A stretch of DNA of 24,596 bases from RGIG426 sp045600765 (GTDB lineage: Bacteria; Bacillota; Clostridia; Oscillospirales; Acutalibacteraceae), in contig JAZRYM010000073.1 in assembly GCA_045600765.1 (NCBI GenBank), positions 1 to 24,596 of the forward strand, in the 5' to 3' direction. The notes under the pieces were generated by a model. It was not told the DNA's origin. It did not search any database and saw nothing but the letters and a program-made list of their open reading frames with translations. Shown here in pieces: positions 13,872 to 22,019 of this stretch (the stretch's first letter is position 1; each line of letters starts with the position of its first letter). The position numbers and the translations under genes were made by a program.

Positions 13872-13911
13872 TAAGTGGTGGAAAGTGGCGGTTAAAGGTG
13901 GAAAGTGGTGA
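13872..13911 (+). promoter_or_regulatory. MraZ operator: four repeats with 10-bp period
   Basis: The units are TAAGTGGTGG (13872), AAAGTGGCGG (13882), TTAAAGGTGG (13892, degenerate) and AAAGTGGTGA (13902). Known MraZ sites are direct repeats of an AAAGTGG/T or TGGG type, ten bases apart and just upstream of mraZ. Position next to the predicted start site implies autorepression of the dcw promoter. Confidence 0.85.
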
Positions 13912-13943
13912 TTTTCCACAAATTCCACCGAATTTTCCACCAC
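13875..13943 (+). promoter_or_regulatory. Inverted CCAC copies giving a folded mraZ leader
   Basis: GTGGTGGAAA (13875-13884) is complementary to TTTCCACCAC (13934-13943). Inside it GGTGGAA (13897-13903) is complementary to TTCCACC (13923-13929). The leader RNA can therefore form a nested stem that includes the operator repeats, and the DNA carries related motifs on both strands. From 13944 to 14010 nothing else is recognised before the ribosome binding site. Confidence 0.6.
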
Positions 13944-14026
13944 CCGAAATGAACGCGGGCGACACCCGAAAATCACCGGCTGTTTCCCCGCAAAATCACA
14001 ACACAAACAACAAGGAGGTGAGAACC

Positions 14027-14443
14027 GTGGTTGGACGTTTCTTGCACGCAATCGATCAAAAAGGGCGCGTCATTGTGCCCGCCAAACTTCGCGCTCAACT
14101 GGGCGAGACGTTTGTGGTGGCCGCGGTTCTCGACCGTTGCATTACCGTCTACTCCATGGAGGAATGGGACAAACTGCAAGCGAAACTTTCCGAGATGCCG
14201 ATTAGCAAAGCGCGCCGCTTGCAACGCTACCTCTCCTCCAACGCCGACGAGGCGACCGTGGATGCACAAGGCCGCATCCTCATTCCGAAGCACCTGCTCG
14301 CCTACGCGAACATCGAGGGCGAGGCGCTGTTCGCCGGCGCCGGCAACCGCGCGGAGATTTGGAATCCCGCCGCGTATGAACAGAGTATGCTCGAAATGAC
14401 CGCCGACGAGGTAGAGGCGGAATTCGCGGAGCTCGGCTTCTGA
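14027..14443 (+). CDS. mraZ: Transcriptional regulator MraZ
   Basis: This 138-residue protein starts at a GTG with AAGGAGG eight bases upstream. An earlier in-frame GTG at 14018 overlaps that site, and the ATG at 13898 lies inside the operator, so neither is used. Two AbrB-like halves each carry the motif: AIDQKGRVIVPAKLR and VDAQGRILIPKHLL. MraZ binds repeats at its own promoter as a ring-shaped oligomer and usually represses the dcw cluster. The next start codon overlaps its stop. Confidence 0.97.
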   Translation: MVGRFLHAIDQKGRVIVPAKLRAQLGETFVVAAVLDRCITVYSMEEWDKLQAKLSEMPISKARRLQRYLSSNADEATVDAQGRILIPKHLLAYANIEGEALFAGAGNRAEIWNPAAYEQSMLEMTADEVEAEFAELGF

Positions 14444-15387
14444 TGGGCGCGTGTGACACTTACCACGTTCCCGTGCTGTTTGAGCCGACCATCGCGGCGC
14501 TGAACGTCCGACCCGACGGCGTGTACGTGGACGGCACCGCCGGTGGCGGCGGCCACGCGAGCGCGGTGGCGAAGAAACTGACAAGCGGGCATCTGTTCGC
14601 CCTTGACCAAGACCCCGACGCCATTAAGGCGGCAGGCGCGCGACTGGCGGATTTGCCCGCCACGCTGATACAGACAAACTTCCGCGAGATGAAAGCGGTG
14701 CTCGCCGCCCGCGGTATCACCGCAGTAGATGGCGTACTGCTCGACCTCGGCGTGTCGTCCCACCAGCTGGACGATGCCGCGCGCGGGTTTTCCTACCACG
14801 CGGACGCGCCGCTCGATATGCGGATGAGCCAACGCGGCAAAACCGCCGCCGACCTTTTGAACGAATGCACGGGCGGCGAACTGGTAAAAATCTTCCGCGA
14901 CTACGGCGAGGAAAAATTTGCAAAACCCATCGCCGCCGCCGTTTTGCGCGAGCGAGAAAAAGACCCCGCGTGGACGACCGCTCGCCTTTCGCAACTCATT
15001 GCCGAATCCGTCCCTGCCGCCGCGCGGCGGGACAAGCACCCCGCACGCCGCGTATTTCAGGCGCTGCGTATTGCGGTCAACGGCGAACTCGACCTGCTTC
15101 CCGGCGCTCTCACCGATGCGTTCTCTCTCCTGAAACCGGGTGGGCGGCTCGCGGTTATCACCTTCCACTCTTTGGAAGACCGCCTCGTGAAAGAACAGTT
15201 CGCCCGCTTTTGCACCGGATGCACCTGCCCGAAAGAATTTCCCGTTTGCGTGTGCGGACGTACACCGCCCGGCAAATTGGCGCTGCGCAAACCGGTCACC
15301 GCGGACGATGCGGAACTCGCACAAAACCCGCGCAGTCGCAGTGCGAAATTGCGGTGCGTAGAAAAAATCCACGATTTGTACGATTGA
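14443..15387 (+). CDS. rsmH: 16S rRNA (cytosine1402-N4)-methyltransferase
   Basis: This 314-residue enzyme opens with YHVPVLFEPTI and the SAM-binding DGTAGGGGHASA (30-41), followed by FALDQDPDAI and the family stretch GVLLDLGVSSHQLDDAARGF. The end holds RLAVITFHSLEDRLVKEQF. It methylates N4 of C1402 in 16S rRNA at the decoding site. Its ATG shares one base with the mraZ stop (TGATG), so it is translationally coupled. Confidence 0.97.
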   Translation: MGACDTYHVPVLFEPTIAALNVRPDGVYVDGTAGGGGHASAVAKKLTSGHLFALDQDPDAIKAAGARLADLPATLIQTNFREMKAVLAARGITAVDGVLLDLGVSSHQLDDAARGFSYHADAPLDMRMSQRGKTAADLLNECTGGELVKIFRDYGEEKFAKPIAAAVLREREKDPAWTTARLSQLIAESVPAAARRDKHPARRVFQALRIAVNGELDLLPGALTDAFSLLKPGGRLAVITFHSLEDRLVKEQFARFCTGCTCPKEFPVCVCGRTPPGKLALRKPVTADDAELAQNPRSRSAKLRCVEKIHDLYD

Positions 15388-15428
15388 TTTTTGAACGATA
15401 CGACGTGAAACAGAAAGGAGCGATGAAA

Positions 15429-15893
15429 ATGGCAACCTACTCCAACGCCGCCTACGACCTGTCCTTGTTCTCCAACGGACAGCGCGGCAAAGTCGTTTCC
15501 ATCGAAGAAAATAAAAAGCAAAAGCGCGAAGCGAAACGCCGCTCGCTGATGCAGACGGTCATCTCCGCCCTTGCCGTTGTGGCGATTGTCGGCGTGGTGT
15601 TGTCCATAGCGCTCTTCTCTATCATCAACAAAGTGAAACTGACCGAGATGAACGAACAGATTTCCGATTTGGACGACCAACTGTCCATTTTGCAAAGCGA
15701 AAACGTGCGGCTGAACTCCGCGCTGACCGAAATCGCCTCCTCCGAGCAGATTGATGCCTACGCCGCCTCACACGGGCTGCAAAAAATGGAGGTCGGGCAA
15801 GTACATTATTTCACCGTGGACGGCGGTGACCGCGTCGAAAAAGCCGCATCCACCGAAAAGACCTTTTTCGAAAAGGTCACGGGCCTGTTTTGA
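15429..15893 (+). CDS. ftsL: Cell division protein FtsL-like
   Basis: This 154-residue protein has a basic cytoplasmic end (NKKQKREAKRRS), one membrane segment at about 42-65 (VISALAVVAIVGVVLSIALF), and an extracytoplasmic coiled coil (MNEQISDLDDQLSILQSENV) of the FtsL/DivIC type. FtsL joins FtsQ and FtsB to activate FtsW and its PBP. Two in-frame ATGs exist: 15423 is only two bases from GGAG, while 15429 has an eight-base spacing, so I chose the latter. Sequence conservation in the family is low; the assignment rests on architecture and position. Confidence 0.88.
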   Translation: MATYSNAAYDLSLFSNGQRGKVVSIEENKKQKREAKRRSLMQTVISALAVVAIVGVVLSIALFSIINKVKLTEMNEQISDLDDQLSILQSENVRLNSALTEIASSEQIDAYAASHGLQKMEVGQVHYFTVDGGDRVEKAASTEKTFFEKVTGLF

Positions 15894-15954
15894 CATAATC
15901 CGCCGCGGGCGGCATAGAGATAGACAGAACCGTCCCGAAAGAATTTGAGCCAAC

Positions 15955-15988
15955 AAAACGGGAGTCAAAAAACCTTGACTCTCGTTTT
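15955..15988 (+). terminator. Hairpin in the ftsL-PBP gap, possible attenuator
   Basis: AAAACGGGAGTCAA (15955-15968) pairs with TTGACTCTCGTTTT (15975-15988), 14 pairs with one G-U and a 6-base loop. The only U-run is the stem's own TTTT, then CTGTATAG, so termination would be weak. It lies in a 148-base gap, the largest inside the dcw cluster. I see no convincing promoter in the gap. Confidence 0.45.
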
Positions 15989-16041
15989 CTGTATAGCCTG
16001 ACAAAAACAACGTATCCACCCAGCGAAAGGAGGCGTGCTCC

Positions 16042-18312
16042 GTGAGCCGCAAACGTGAAAACGAAAACCGTTCCGTCCTGCCGCCGCGCAAAATGCGTCG
16101 GCGCGGCGTGTTGTTTGCCGTGGCAATGGGCGCGCTGTTTGCCTTACTGGTTGCCCGTATCGGCTTTTTGCAAATCGTGCAAGGCGAATTTTGGTCTACA
16201 AAAGCCGTCTCGCAACAATTAAACGACAGCCTGGTTGCCGCTCATCGCGGCACCATTTACGATTGCAACGGCAAAGTGCTCGCCGAATCAATGGAAGTAT
16301 GGACGGTGATTATGGCGCCCTACAACATCGCCCAGCGCAAAGATGCGGATACGGTGCGTGTCAAAATCGCCGACGAGGTGTCGAAAATTTTGGACATAGA
16401 CCGCGACACGCTGTATAAGAAAACCAACCGCACCGACTCGCAATATGAAAAAATCGCCTCGCAGGTAGAATATCCCGTGGTGGAAAAACTGATTGCGTGG
16501 GCGGAGAAAAACGACCTCGACGGAAGCGGCATTTTCCGTGTCGTCACCGACTACAAACGCACCTACCCCTATGGCTCACTCGCCTCGTGTGTCATCGGTT
16601 TCACCGGCACCGACTACTACGGACTGTACGGGCTTGAAGCCGAATACAACGACGTGCTCGCGGGCGTGGCAGGCCGCGTCGTCACCGCGCAAAACGGTGT
16701 CGGCGGCGATATGCCGGTGCAACTCACCTACGAAAAAACGGTGGATGCCGAGGACGGGCACAGCCTTGTGCTCACCATCGACCAAAACATCCAGCATTTC
16801 GCGGAAAAATACCTCGAACAGTCCATCGCCGAAAACCGCGTAAAAAATCGCGGTGTCTCCATTGTGATGAACGTCCACACCGGCGCCATTTTGGCTATGG
16901 CGGTCAAAGGCGACTTTGACCTGAACGACCCGTGGACGGTGAAAGACCCGAACGCCATCGCGGCAATGAAATTGCTGTCGGGCGACGAAAAATCGGAAGC
17001 GCTGACCAAAGCGCGCCAAGCGCAATGGTCGAACAAAGCCGTGTCCGAATTCTACGAGCCCGGCTCGGTGTTCAAGGTGTTTACCTCGTGTATGGCGATT
17101 GAGGAGGGTGTCGCCGATATGAACACCCAATTCTATTGCCCGGGTTACATCGAAGTGATGGGTCAGCAAATCACCTGCTGGCACGCCGGCCACGGAATGC
17201 AACATTTCCCCGACATCATCTCCAACTCCTGCAACCCCGGTTTTATCACGCTGGGCGTGGGACTGGGCGGCGAACGGTATTTCAAATACTTCGTCGGCTT
17301 CGGGTTTACCGAACCGACCGGCGTGGATATGCTCAGCGAAGGGCGCTCCACCACCTCGCTGTACCACGGCGCGGATATGACCGACTTGGACGTGGCGACC
17401 TCCGCCATCGGTCAAACCTTTGAAGTTACCCCCATTCAAATGGCGACCGCCTTGTGCGCCGTTGCCAACGGCGGGTATTTGATGCAACCCTACGTGGTCG
17501 CACAAGAACTGGACGGCGACGGCAACGTGGTCAAAAACACCGAGCCGGTCGTCAAACGTCAAGTGGTGTCCACCGAAACAACCAAACAAGTCGCGGCGAT
17601 GCTTGCCGCGGCGGTCAACGGCGGCGGTTCGAAAAACGTCTACGTTGCCGGCTACCGCGTGGCGGGAAAATCGGGTACGGCTGACAAAACCGAAACCCGT
17701 ACCAGCGGCGCGGACAACGAGGTGTGGGGCTCGTTCGGCACGTTTGCGCCGGCAGATGACCCGGAAATCGTGGTCATCACCATCACCGATACCGCGCAAG
17801 GCGACAACCGCTGGGGCAGCCACACCGCCGGCCCTGTGTGCCAGAGCATTTTGGCGGATACGCTCCCCTACCTCGGTGTTGAGCCGGTGTATACCGAGGA
17901 GGAACTCGCAAACCTCTCCACCGTCACGCCGAACGTCGTCGATAAAGAGGTTGCCACCGCCACCACCATCATCAATAACAACAGCCTGAAATGCTCCATC
18001 CTCGGCAACGGCAAAACGGTCGTTCACCAAATCCCGGAAGCGGGCAGTTCCATTCCGAAAGACGGCACGGTGGTGCTGTATACCGACTCTGCCTCGTTGA
18101 AAAACGCCACCGCCGTTCCCGATTTCCACGGAATGACCTTGTCGCAAGCCAACGCCGCCGCCAACGCCGCCAACCTAAACCTCGAAATCTCCGGTATCGG
18201 ATTGGATAGCGGCGAAGCCACCGTTTACTCACAAGATTACAGCGTCGGCGAAAAAGTGGAACCGGGCACGGTCATTTACCTCGTGTTCGTCACCGACAGC
18301 GCCATTGCATAA
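16042..18312 (+). CDS. PASTA-domain penicillin-binding protein, PbpB/SpoVD type transpeptidase
   Basis: This 756-residue class B PBP starts at a GTG with GAAAGGAGG eight bases upstream. A membrane anchor lies at about 21-45. A dimerisation region follows (AHRGTIYDCNGKVLAES), then the transpeptidase domain: SVFK with nucleophile S342 and K345, SCN at 396-398, and KSGT at 543-546. Two PASTA repeats close the protein (about 632-678 and 690-752). It cross-links septal peptidoglycan made by FtsW. The family splits into vegetative PbpB and sporulation SpoVD, both with PASTA domains and both found at this place, so I leave the symbol open. Two PASTA domains and a position after ftsL favour the division enzyme. 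Confidence 0.93.
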   Translation: MSRKRENENRSVLPPRKMRRRGVLFAVAMGALFALLVARIGFLQIVQGEFWSTKAVSQQLNDSLVAAHRGTIYDCNGKVLAESMEVWTVIMAPYNIAQRKDADTVRVKIADEVSKILDIDRDTLYKKTNRTDSQYEKIASQVEYPVVEKLIAWAEKNDLDGSGIFRVVTDYKRTYPYGSLASCVIGFTGTDYYGLYGLEAEYNDVLAGVAGRVVTAQNGVGGDMPVQLTYEKTVDAEDGHSLVLTIDQNIQHFAEKYLEQSIAENRVKNRGVSIVMNVHTGAILAMAVKGDFDLNDPWTVKDPNAIAAMKLLSGDEKSEALTKARQAQWSNKAVSEFYEPGSVFKVFTSCMAIEEGVADMNTQFYCPGYIEVMGQQITCWHAGHGMQHFPDIISNSCNPGFITLGVGLGGERYFKYFVGFGFTEPTGVDMLSEGRSTTSLYHGADMTDLDVATSAIGQTFEVTPIQMATALCAVANGGYLMQPYVVAQELDGDGNVVKNTEPVVKRQVVSTETTKQVAAMLAAAVNGGGSKNVYVAGYRVAGKSGTADKTETRTSGADNEVWGSFGTFAPADDPEIVVITITDTAQGDNRWGSHTAGPVCQSILADTLPYLGVEPVYTEEELANLSTVTPNVVDKEVATATTIINNNSLKCSILGNGKTVVHQIPEAGSSIPKDGTVVLYTDSASLKNATAVPDFHGMTLSQANAAANAANLNLEISGIGLDSGEATVYSQDYSVGEKVEPGTVIYLVFVTDSAIA

Positions 18313-18339
18313 AAAATCCGAAAGAAAGCCGGTACCCGT

Positions 18340-19785
18340 ATGAAATTATCCGCTCTGTTACACACTATTTGTGACACGCCGTTTGAAGCGGACGTGGCGG
18401 GCATCGCCTGCGATTCTCGCAAGGTCGAGCCGGGCTTTCTGTTCGTATGTATCGACGGCGTGGAAGTGGACGGTCACAAATTCGCCGAAAAAGCGGTGGA
18501 AAACGGCGCCACCGTCATTATGGTACAGCGCGATTTAGGACTGCCGAACCAAATCCTCGTGTCGGACACCCGCTCCGCGTGGGCGAAGCTGTCCGCCAAC
18601 TGGTTTGACCATCCCGCCAAACGGATGCGCCTTATCGGCGTGACCGGCACCAACGGCAAAACCTCCTCCACCTATATGCTGAAACACGCACTCGAAGCCT
18701 GTGGGCACAAGGTCGGGCTTATCGGCACCATTCAGTCGATGATTGGCGCGCGGCAAATCCCCGCTTGCCACACCACGCCCGAAGCCTACGAACTGCAAGG
18801 ACTGTTCGCCCAAATGGCGGACGCGGGGTGCGACGACGTGGTGATGGAGGTGTCGAGCCATGCATTAGCGCAATGCCGCGTGGACGGTGTCACCTTTGAT
18901 GCCGCGATTTTCACGAATTTGACCCAAGACCACTTGGATTACCATAAAACGATGGATGCCTACTGCGATGCGAAACGCAAGCTGTTCCAAAACAGCCGCC
19001 TCGCGGTACTCAACGCGGACGACCCGTGGTTTGACAAGATGAAAGAGGGGCTCACTTGCCCGCTCGTCACCTTTACGTTGGAAAATCGGGAAGCGGACGT
19101 ATCGGTGCCCGAAGTGGATTTCCGCGCCGAGAGCGCCGCTTTCTCCTTTACACAAAACGGGGTCACCACCCCGGTGTTTATGAAAATCCCCGGACGGTTT
19201 TCGGTGTATAACGCCACCGGCGTGCTTGCGTGCCTCGTCGCCCTCGGCGAAGATGCCAACACCGTGGCGGCGGCATTCCAAACGCTCGACGGAATTAAAG
19301 GGCGCGCCGAAGTCGTCCCGACGGGACGCGGGTTTTCGCTGGTCATTGACTACGCCCACACGCCCGACGGCATTGAAAAAATCTGCGAAACACTCAAAGC
19401 CGACTGCAAAGGGCGGCTCATCACTGTATTCGGTGCGGCGGGCGAACGTGACCGCGGCAAACGCCCGCAAATGGGCGAAATCGCCGCGCGCTACTCCGAC
19501 CTCATCGTGCTCACTTCCGACAACCCGCGCCGCGAAGACCCGATGCAGATTATAAACGACGTGTTACCGGGTATTCCGAGCGACACCGCGTATGTCGTCT
19601 ACGAAAACCGCTTTGACGCCATCCGCTACGCGGTGGCGGAAGCGAAAGAGGGCGACACCGTCCTGCTCGCCGGCAAAGGGCACGAAACCTATCAAGTACT
19701 CAAAAACGGCATCATCCACTTAGACGAACGTGAAGTGGTTGCCGAAGCTTTGGGAATGAAAAATAAATGGGAGTTGTCAAAATGA
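18340..19785 (+). CDS. murE: UDP-MurNAc-tripeptide ligase, meso-diaminopimelate type
   Basis: This 481-residue cytoplasmic ligase adds the third amino acid to UDP-MurNAc-L-Ala-D-Glu. The ATP loop GVTGTNGKT is at 100-108. K212 in CDAKRKLF is the likely carbamylated lysine, and HTTPEA and TNLTQDHLDYH are present. DNPR at 394-397 is the motif of meso-diaminopimelate enzymes; lysine-adding enzymes differ here. The wall is therefore predicted to be of the mDAP type. The start has only a weak AAAGAAAG ahead of it, 27 bases after the PBP gene, suggesting coupling to it. mraY overlaps its end. Confidence 0.97.
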   Translation: MKLSALLHTICDTPFEADVAGIACDSRKVEPGFLFVCIDGVEVDGHKFAEKAVENGATVIMVQRDLGLPNQILVSDTRSAWAKLSANWFDHPAKRMRLIGVTGTNGKTSSTYMLKHALEACGHKVGLIGTIQSMIGARQIPACHTTPEAYELQGLFAQMADAGCDDVVMEVSSHALAQCRVDGVTFDAAIFTNLTQDHLDYHKTMDAYCDAKRKLFQNSRLAVLNADDPWFDKMKEGLTCPLVTFTLENREADVSVPEVDFRAESAAFSFTQNGVTTPVFMKIPGRFSVYNATGVLACLVALGEDANTVAAAFQTLDGIKGRAEVVPTGRGFSLVIDYAHTPDGIEKICETLKADCKGRLITVFGAAGERDRGKRPQMGEIAARYSDLIVLTSDNPRREDPMQIINDVLPGIPSDTAYVVYENRFDAIRYAVAEAKEGDTVLLAGKGHETYQVLKNGIIHLDEREVVAEALGMKNKWELSK

Positions 19786-20810
19786 ACGAAACGTTGACGG
19801 TCACCCTCGTCTACGCCGCGGTGGCGGCGTTGTCGCTCGTCGCGTCCCTTTTGCTCGGACGGTGGACGATTCCGGCATTGCACAAACTGAAATTCGGGCA
19901 AACGATTTTGGATATCGGCCCCTCGTGGCACAAAAACAAACAAGGTACCCCGACGATGGGCGGTCTGTTTTTCATCGTCGCCATGGCGTTTATGATGCTC
20001 GCCGGCATCGTCTTTTGTGAGACGGCGCTGCGGCTTCACATTCTGACCGAAGCCGCTTTCGCCACCCAAATTCGCTTTTTTGCGGGTTGCGGGCTGGCAT
20101 TCGGGTGCGGTATCATCGGCTTTGCGGACGATTACATCAAAGTGGTGAAAAAGCGCAACTTAGGGCTGACCGATAAACAAAAACTCTTTTTGCAACTGCT
20201 GTTGTCCGCCGGCTACGCCGTCACCCTCGTGCTGACCGATGCGGACGCGGTGTTCGTTCCGTTCCTCGGCACGGTTGACCTCTCGTGGTGGTTTATCCCG
20301 CTCGCAATGTTCTTCATCGTCGGTATGACCAACGCCACCAACCTCACGGACGGTGTGGACGGACTTTGCGGCTCGGTCACCTTTGTTGCCGCGCTTGCGA
20401 TGCTCGTGCTCGCCGGATTTGCGGGTTTTTCGACCTTCGGCATCTTTGCCGCCGCCCTTGCGGGCGCGGTCGCCGGCTATCTGTTCTACAATCTCCACCC
20501 CGCCAAAGTGATGATGGGCGACACCGGCTCGCTGTTTATCGGCGGTGCGCTGTGCGCGCTGACCTTCGGCATCGGGCATCCGCTGTTGCTCATCCCCGTC
20601 GGCATCTTGTATATCTTTGAAACCATTTCGGTCATTTTGCAAGTCGGCTATTTCAAACTCACCAAAGGCAAGCGGCTGTTTAAGATGTCCCCCATCCACC
20701 ACCATTTTGAAATGTGCGGATGGTCGGAAAACAAAATCGTCGCCGTCTTCTCCGCCATCGACCTGTGCGGATGTGTGCTCGCGGTGTTATGCGCCGTGTT
20801 TCTGTGGTAA
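19782..20810 (+). CDS. mraY: Phospho-MurNAc-pentapeptide transferase
   Basis: This 342-residue membrane enzyme makes lipid I by joining phospho-MurNAc-pentapeptide to undecaprenyl phosphate. It carries DD at 116-117 (GFADDYIK), NLTDGVDG at 187-194 and HHHFE at 306-310, the magnesium and substrate motifs, among about ten membrane segments. The frame opens at 19767, but the ATG at 19782 overlaps the murE stop (ATGA) and has GGGAG eight bases ahead, so I chose it. murF, often found before it, is absent. Confidence 0.97.
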   Translation: MNETLTVTLVYAAVAALSLVASLLLGRWTIPALHKLKFGQTILDIGPSWHKNKQGTPTMGGLFFIVAMAFMMLAGIVFCETALRLHILTEAAFATQIRFFAGCGLAFGCGIIGFADDYIKVVKKRNLGLTDKQKLFLQLLLSAGYAVTLVLTDADAVFVPFLGTVDLSWWFIPLAMFFIVGMTNATNLTDGVDGLCGSVTFVAALAMLVLAGFAGFSTFGIFAAALAGAVAGYLFYNLHPAKVMMGDTGSLFIGGALCALTFGIGHPLLLIPVGILYIFETISVILQVGYFKLTKGKRLFKMSPIHHHFEMCGWSENKIVAVFSAIDLCGCVLAVLCAVFLW

Positions 20811-20846
20811 TTTTACAAAAATTTTCGAAAAAGGAGGAAGTACGCC

Positions 20847-21983
20847 ATGGCCAGCAAAAAACAAGCAACCAAAAAATGGTGGTTTTTGCGCGCCGGTAAC
20901 TTTGACGTGCCGCTGCTGCTCATTTTGCTCGCACTGTTGACCATCGGGCTGATTTGTCTGTTCTCCGCCAGTCACGTATACGCCTCGTACTACGACGGCA
21001 ACAGTTATCACTACATTCTGCGCCAAGGCATTTTCGCCGCGGCGGGACTGTGCGCCATGTATTTCATCTCCCTCATCGACTATCACGTGTGGCGTAAATT
21101 GAGCCTTTGGCTGTATGTCGCCGCCCTCGTGCTTTTGGGAATTGCCCTCGTCGCGCCGTCACAAAGCGGTGTCCACCGCTGGATTGGTGTCGGTTCGATT
21201 ACCTTCCAGCCCTCCGACTTCGCCAAATTCGCGCTCATCGTCTTTTTGGCGCAAATCATTTCCCTAAACCACGAAAAAATGAAAAAATTAGAGACCTTCG
21301 TAAAACTGATGCTCGCCATCGGACTGGTATGCGGTCTCGTCGTGATTGAACCTCACCTTTCGGGTACGATTTTGATTGCCGGCATCGGACTGGTGATGCT
21401 GTTTGTCGGCGGCACCCCGATTTTCTACCTCGGCAGCTTGGTGCTGGCAGGTGTCGCCGTGGTGCTTGTCGCCGTATTCGGTCTCGGCTACGAAGCCGAC
21501 CGCATTTCCGTGTGGATGGACCCGCTCGGCGTGTTCGCCGTTGACCGCGATATGGCGTGGCAAACGGTGCAATCGCTCTACGCCATCGGCTCGGGCGGGC
21601 TTATGGGTCTCGGTATCGGCAACTCGCGGCAAAAACACCTCTTTTTGCCCGAACCGCAAAACGACTTTATCTTCGCCGTCATCTGCGAAGAACTGGGCTT
21701 TATCGGCGCGGTACTCATCATCCTGCTCTTCGCCTTTTTGGTGTGGCGCGGAGTCTCCATTTCCCTGCGCGCACCCGATAAATTCGGCGCATTGCTCGCC
21801 GTCGGCATCAGTTCTCAAATCGGCATCCAAGTGCTTTTGAACATCGCCGTTGTCACAAACTCGATGCCCAACACCGGTATCGGTCTTCCGTTTTTCAGTT
21901 ACGGCGGCACGTCGATGATGATGTTGCTCGGCGAAATGGGCGTATTGTTCTCCATCGCCCGCCAAATGAAACAAAAACAATAA
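20847..21983 (+). CDS. ftsW: Peptidoglycan glycosyltransferase FtsW
   Basis: This 378-residue SEDS-family protein polymerises lipid II at the septum. About ten membrane segments are visible. Motifs include FSASHVYASYY, HRWIGVGSITFQPSDFAKFA (usually QPSE), HLSGTILIAGIGLVMLF, IGSGGLMGLGIGNSRQKHLF and MPNTGIGLPFFSYGGTSMM. The ATG has AAGGAGG nine bases upstream. RodA and SpoVE are related, but position between mraY and murG favours FtsW; SpoVE is an alternative because B. subtilis has it in the same place. Confidence 0.93.
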   Translation: MASKKQATKKWWFLRAGNFDVPLLLILLALLTIGLICLFSASHVYASYYDGNSYHYILRQGIFAAAGLCAMYFISLIDYHVWRKLSLWLYVAALVLLGIALVAPSQSGVHRWIGVGSITFQPSDFAKFALIVFLAQIISLNHEKMKKLETFVKLMLAIGLVCGLVVIEPHLSGTILIAGIGLVMLFVGGTPIFYLGSLVLAGVAVVLVAVFGLGYEADRISVWMDPLGVFAVDRDMAWQTVQSLYAIGSGGLMGLGIGNSRQKHLFLPEPQNDFIFAVICEELGFIGAVLIILLFAFLVWRGVSISLRAPDKFGALLAVGISSQIGIQVLLNIAVVTNSMPNTGIGLPFFSYGGTSMMMLLGEMGVLFSIARQMKQKQ

Positions 21984-22019
21984 TCTTCCCCGCTGAAAAA
22001 ACGGAAAAAGAGGTACGAT

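Noticed and set aside
15975..15997. TTGACT...TATAGC as a promoter for the PBP gene
   Set aside because: The spacing is only 11 bases, and TTGACT is the 3' arm of a hairpin.
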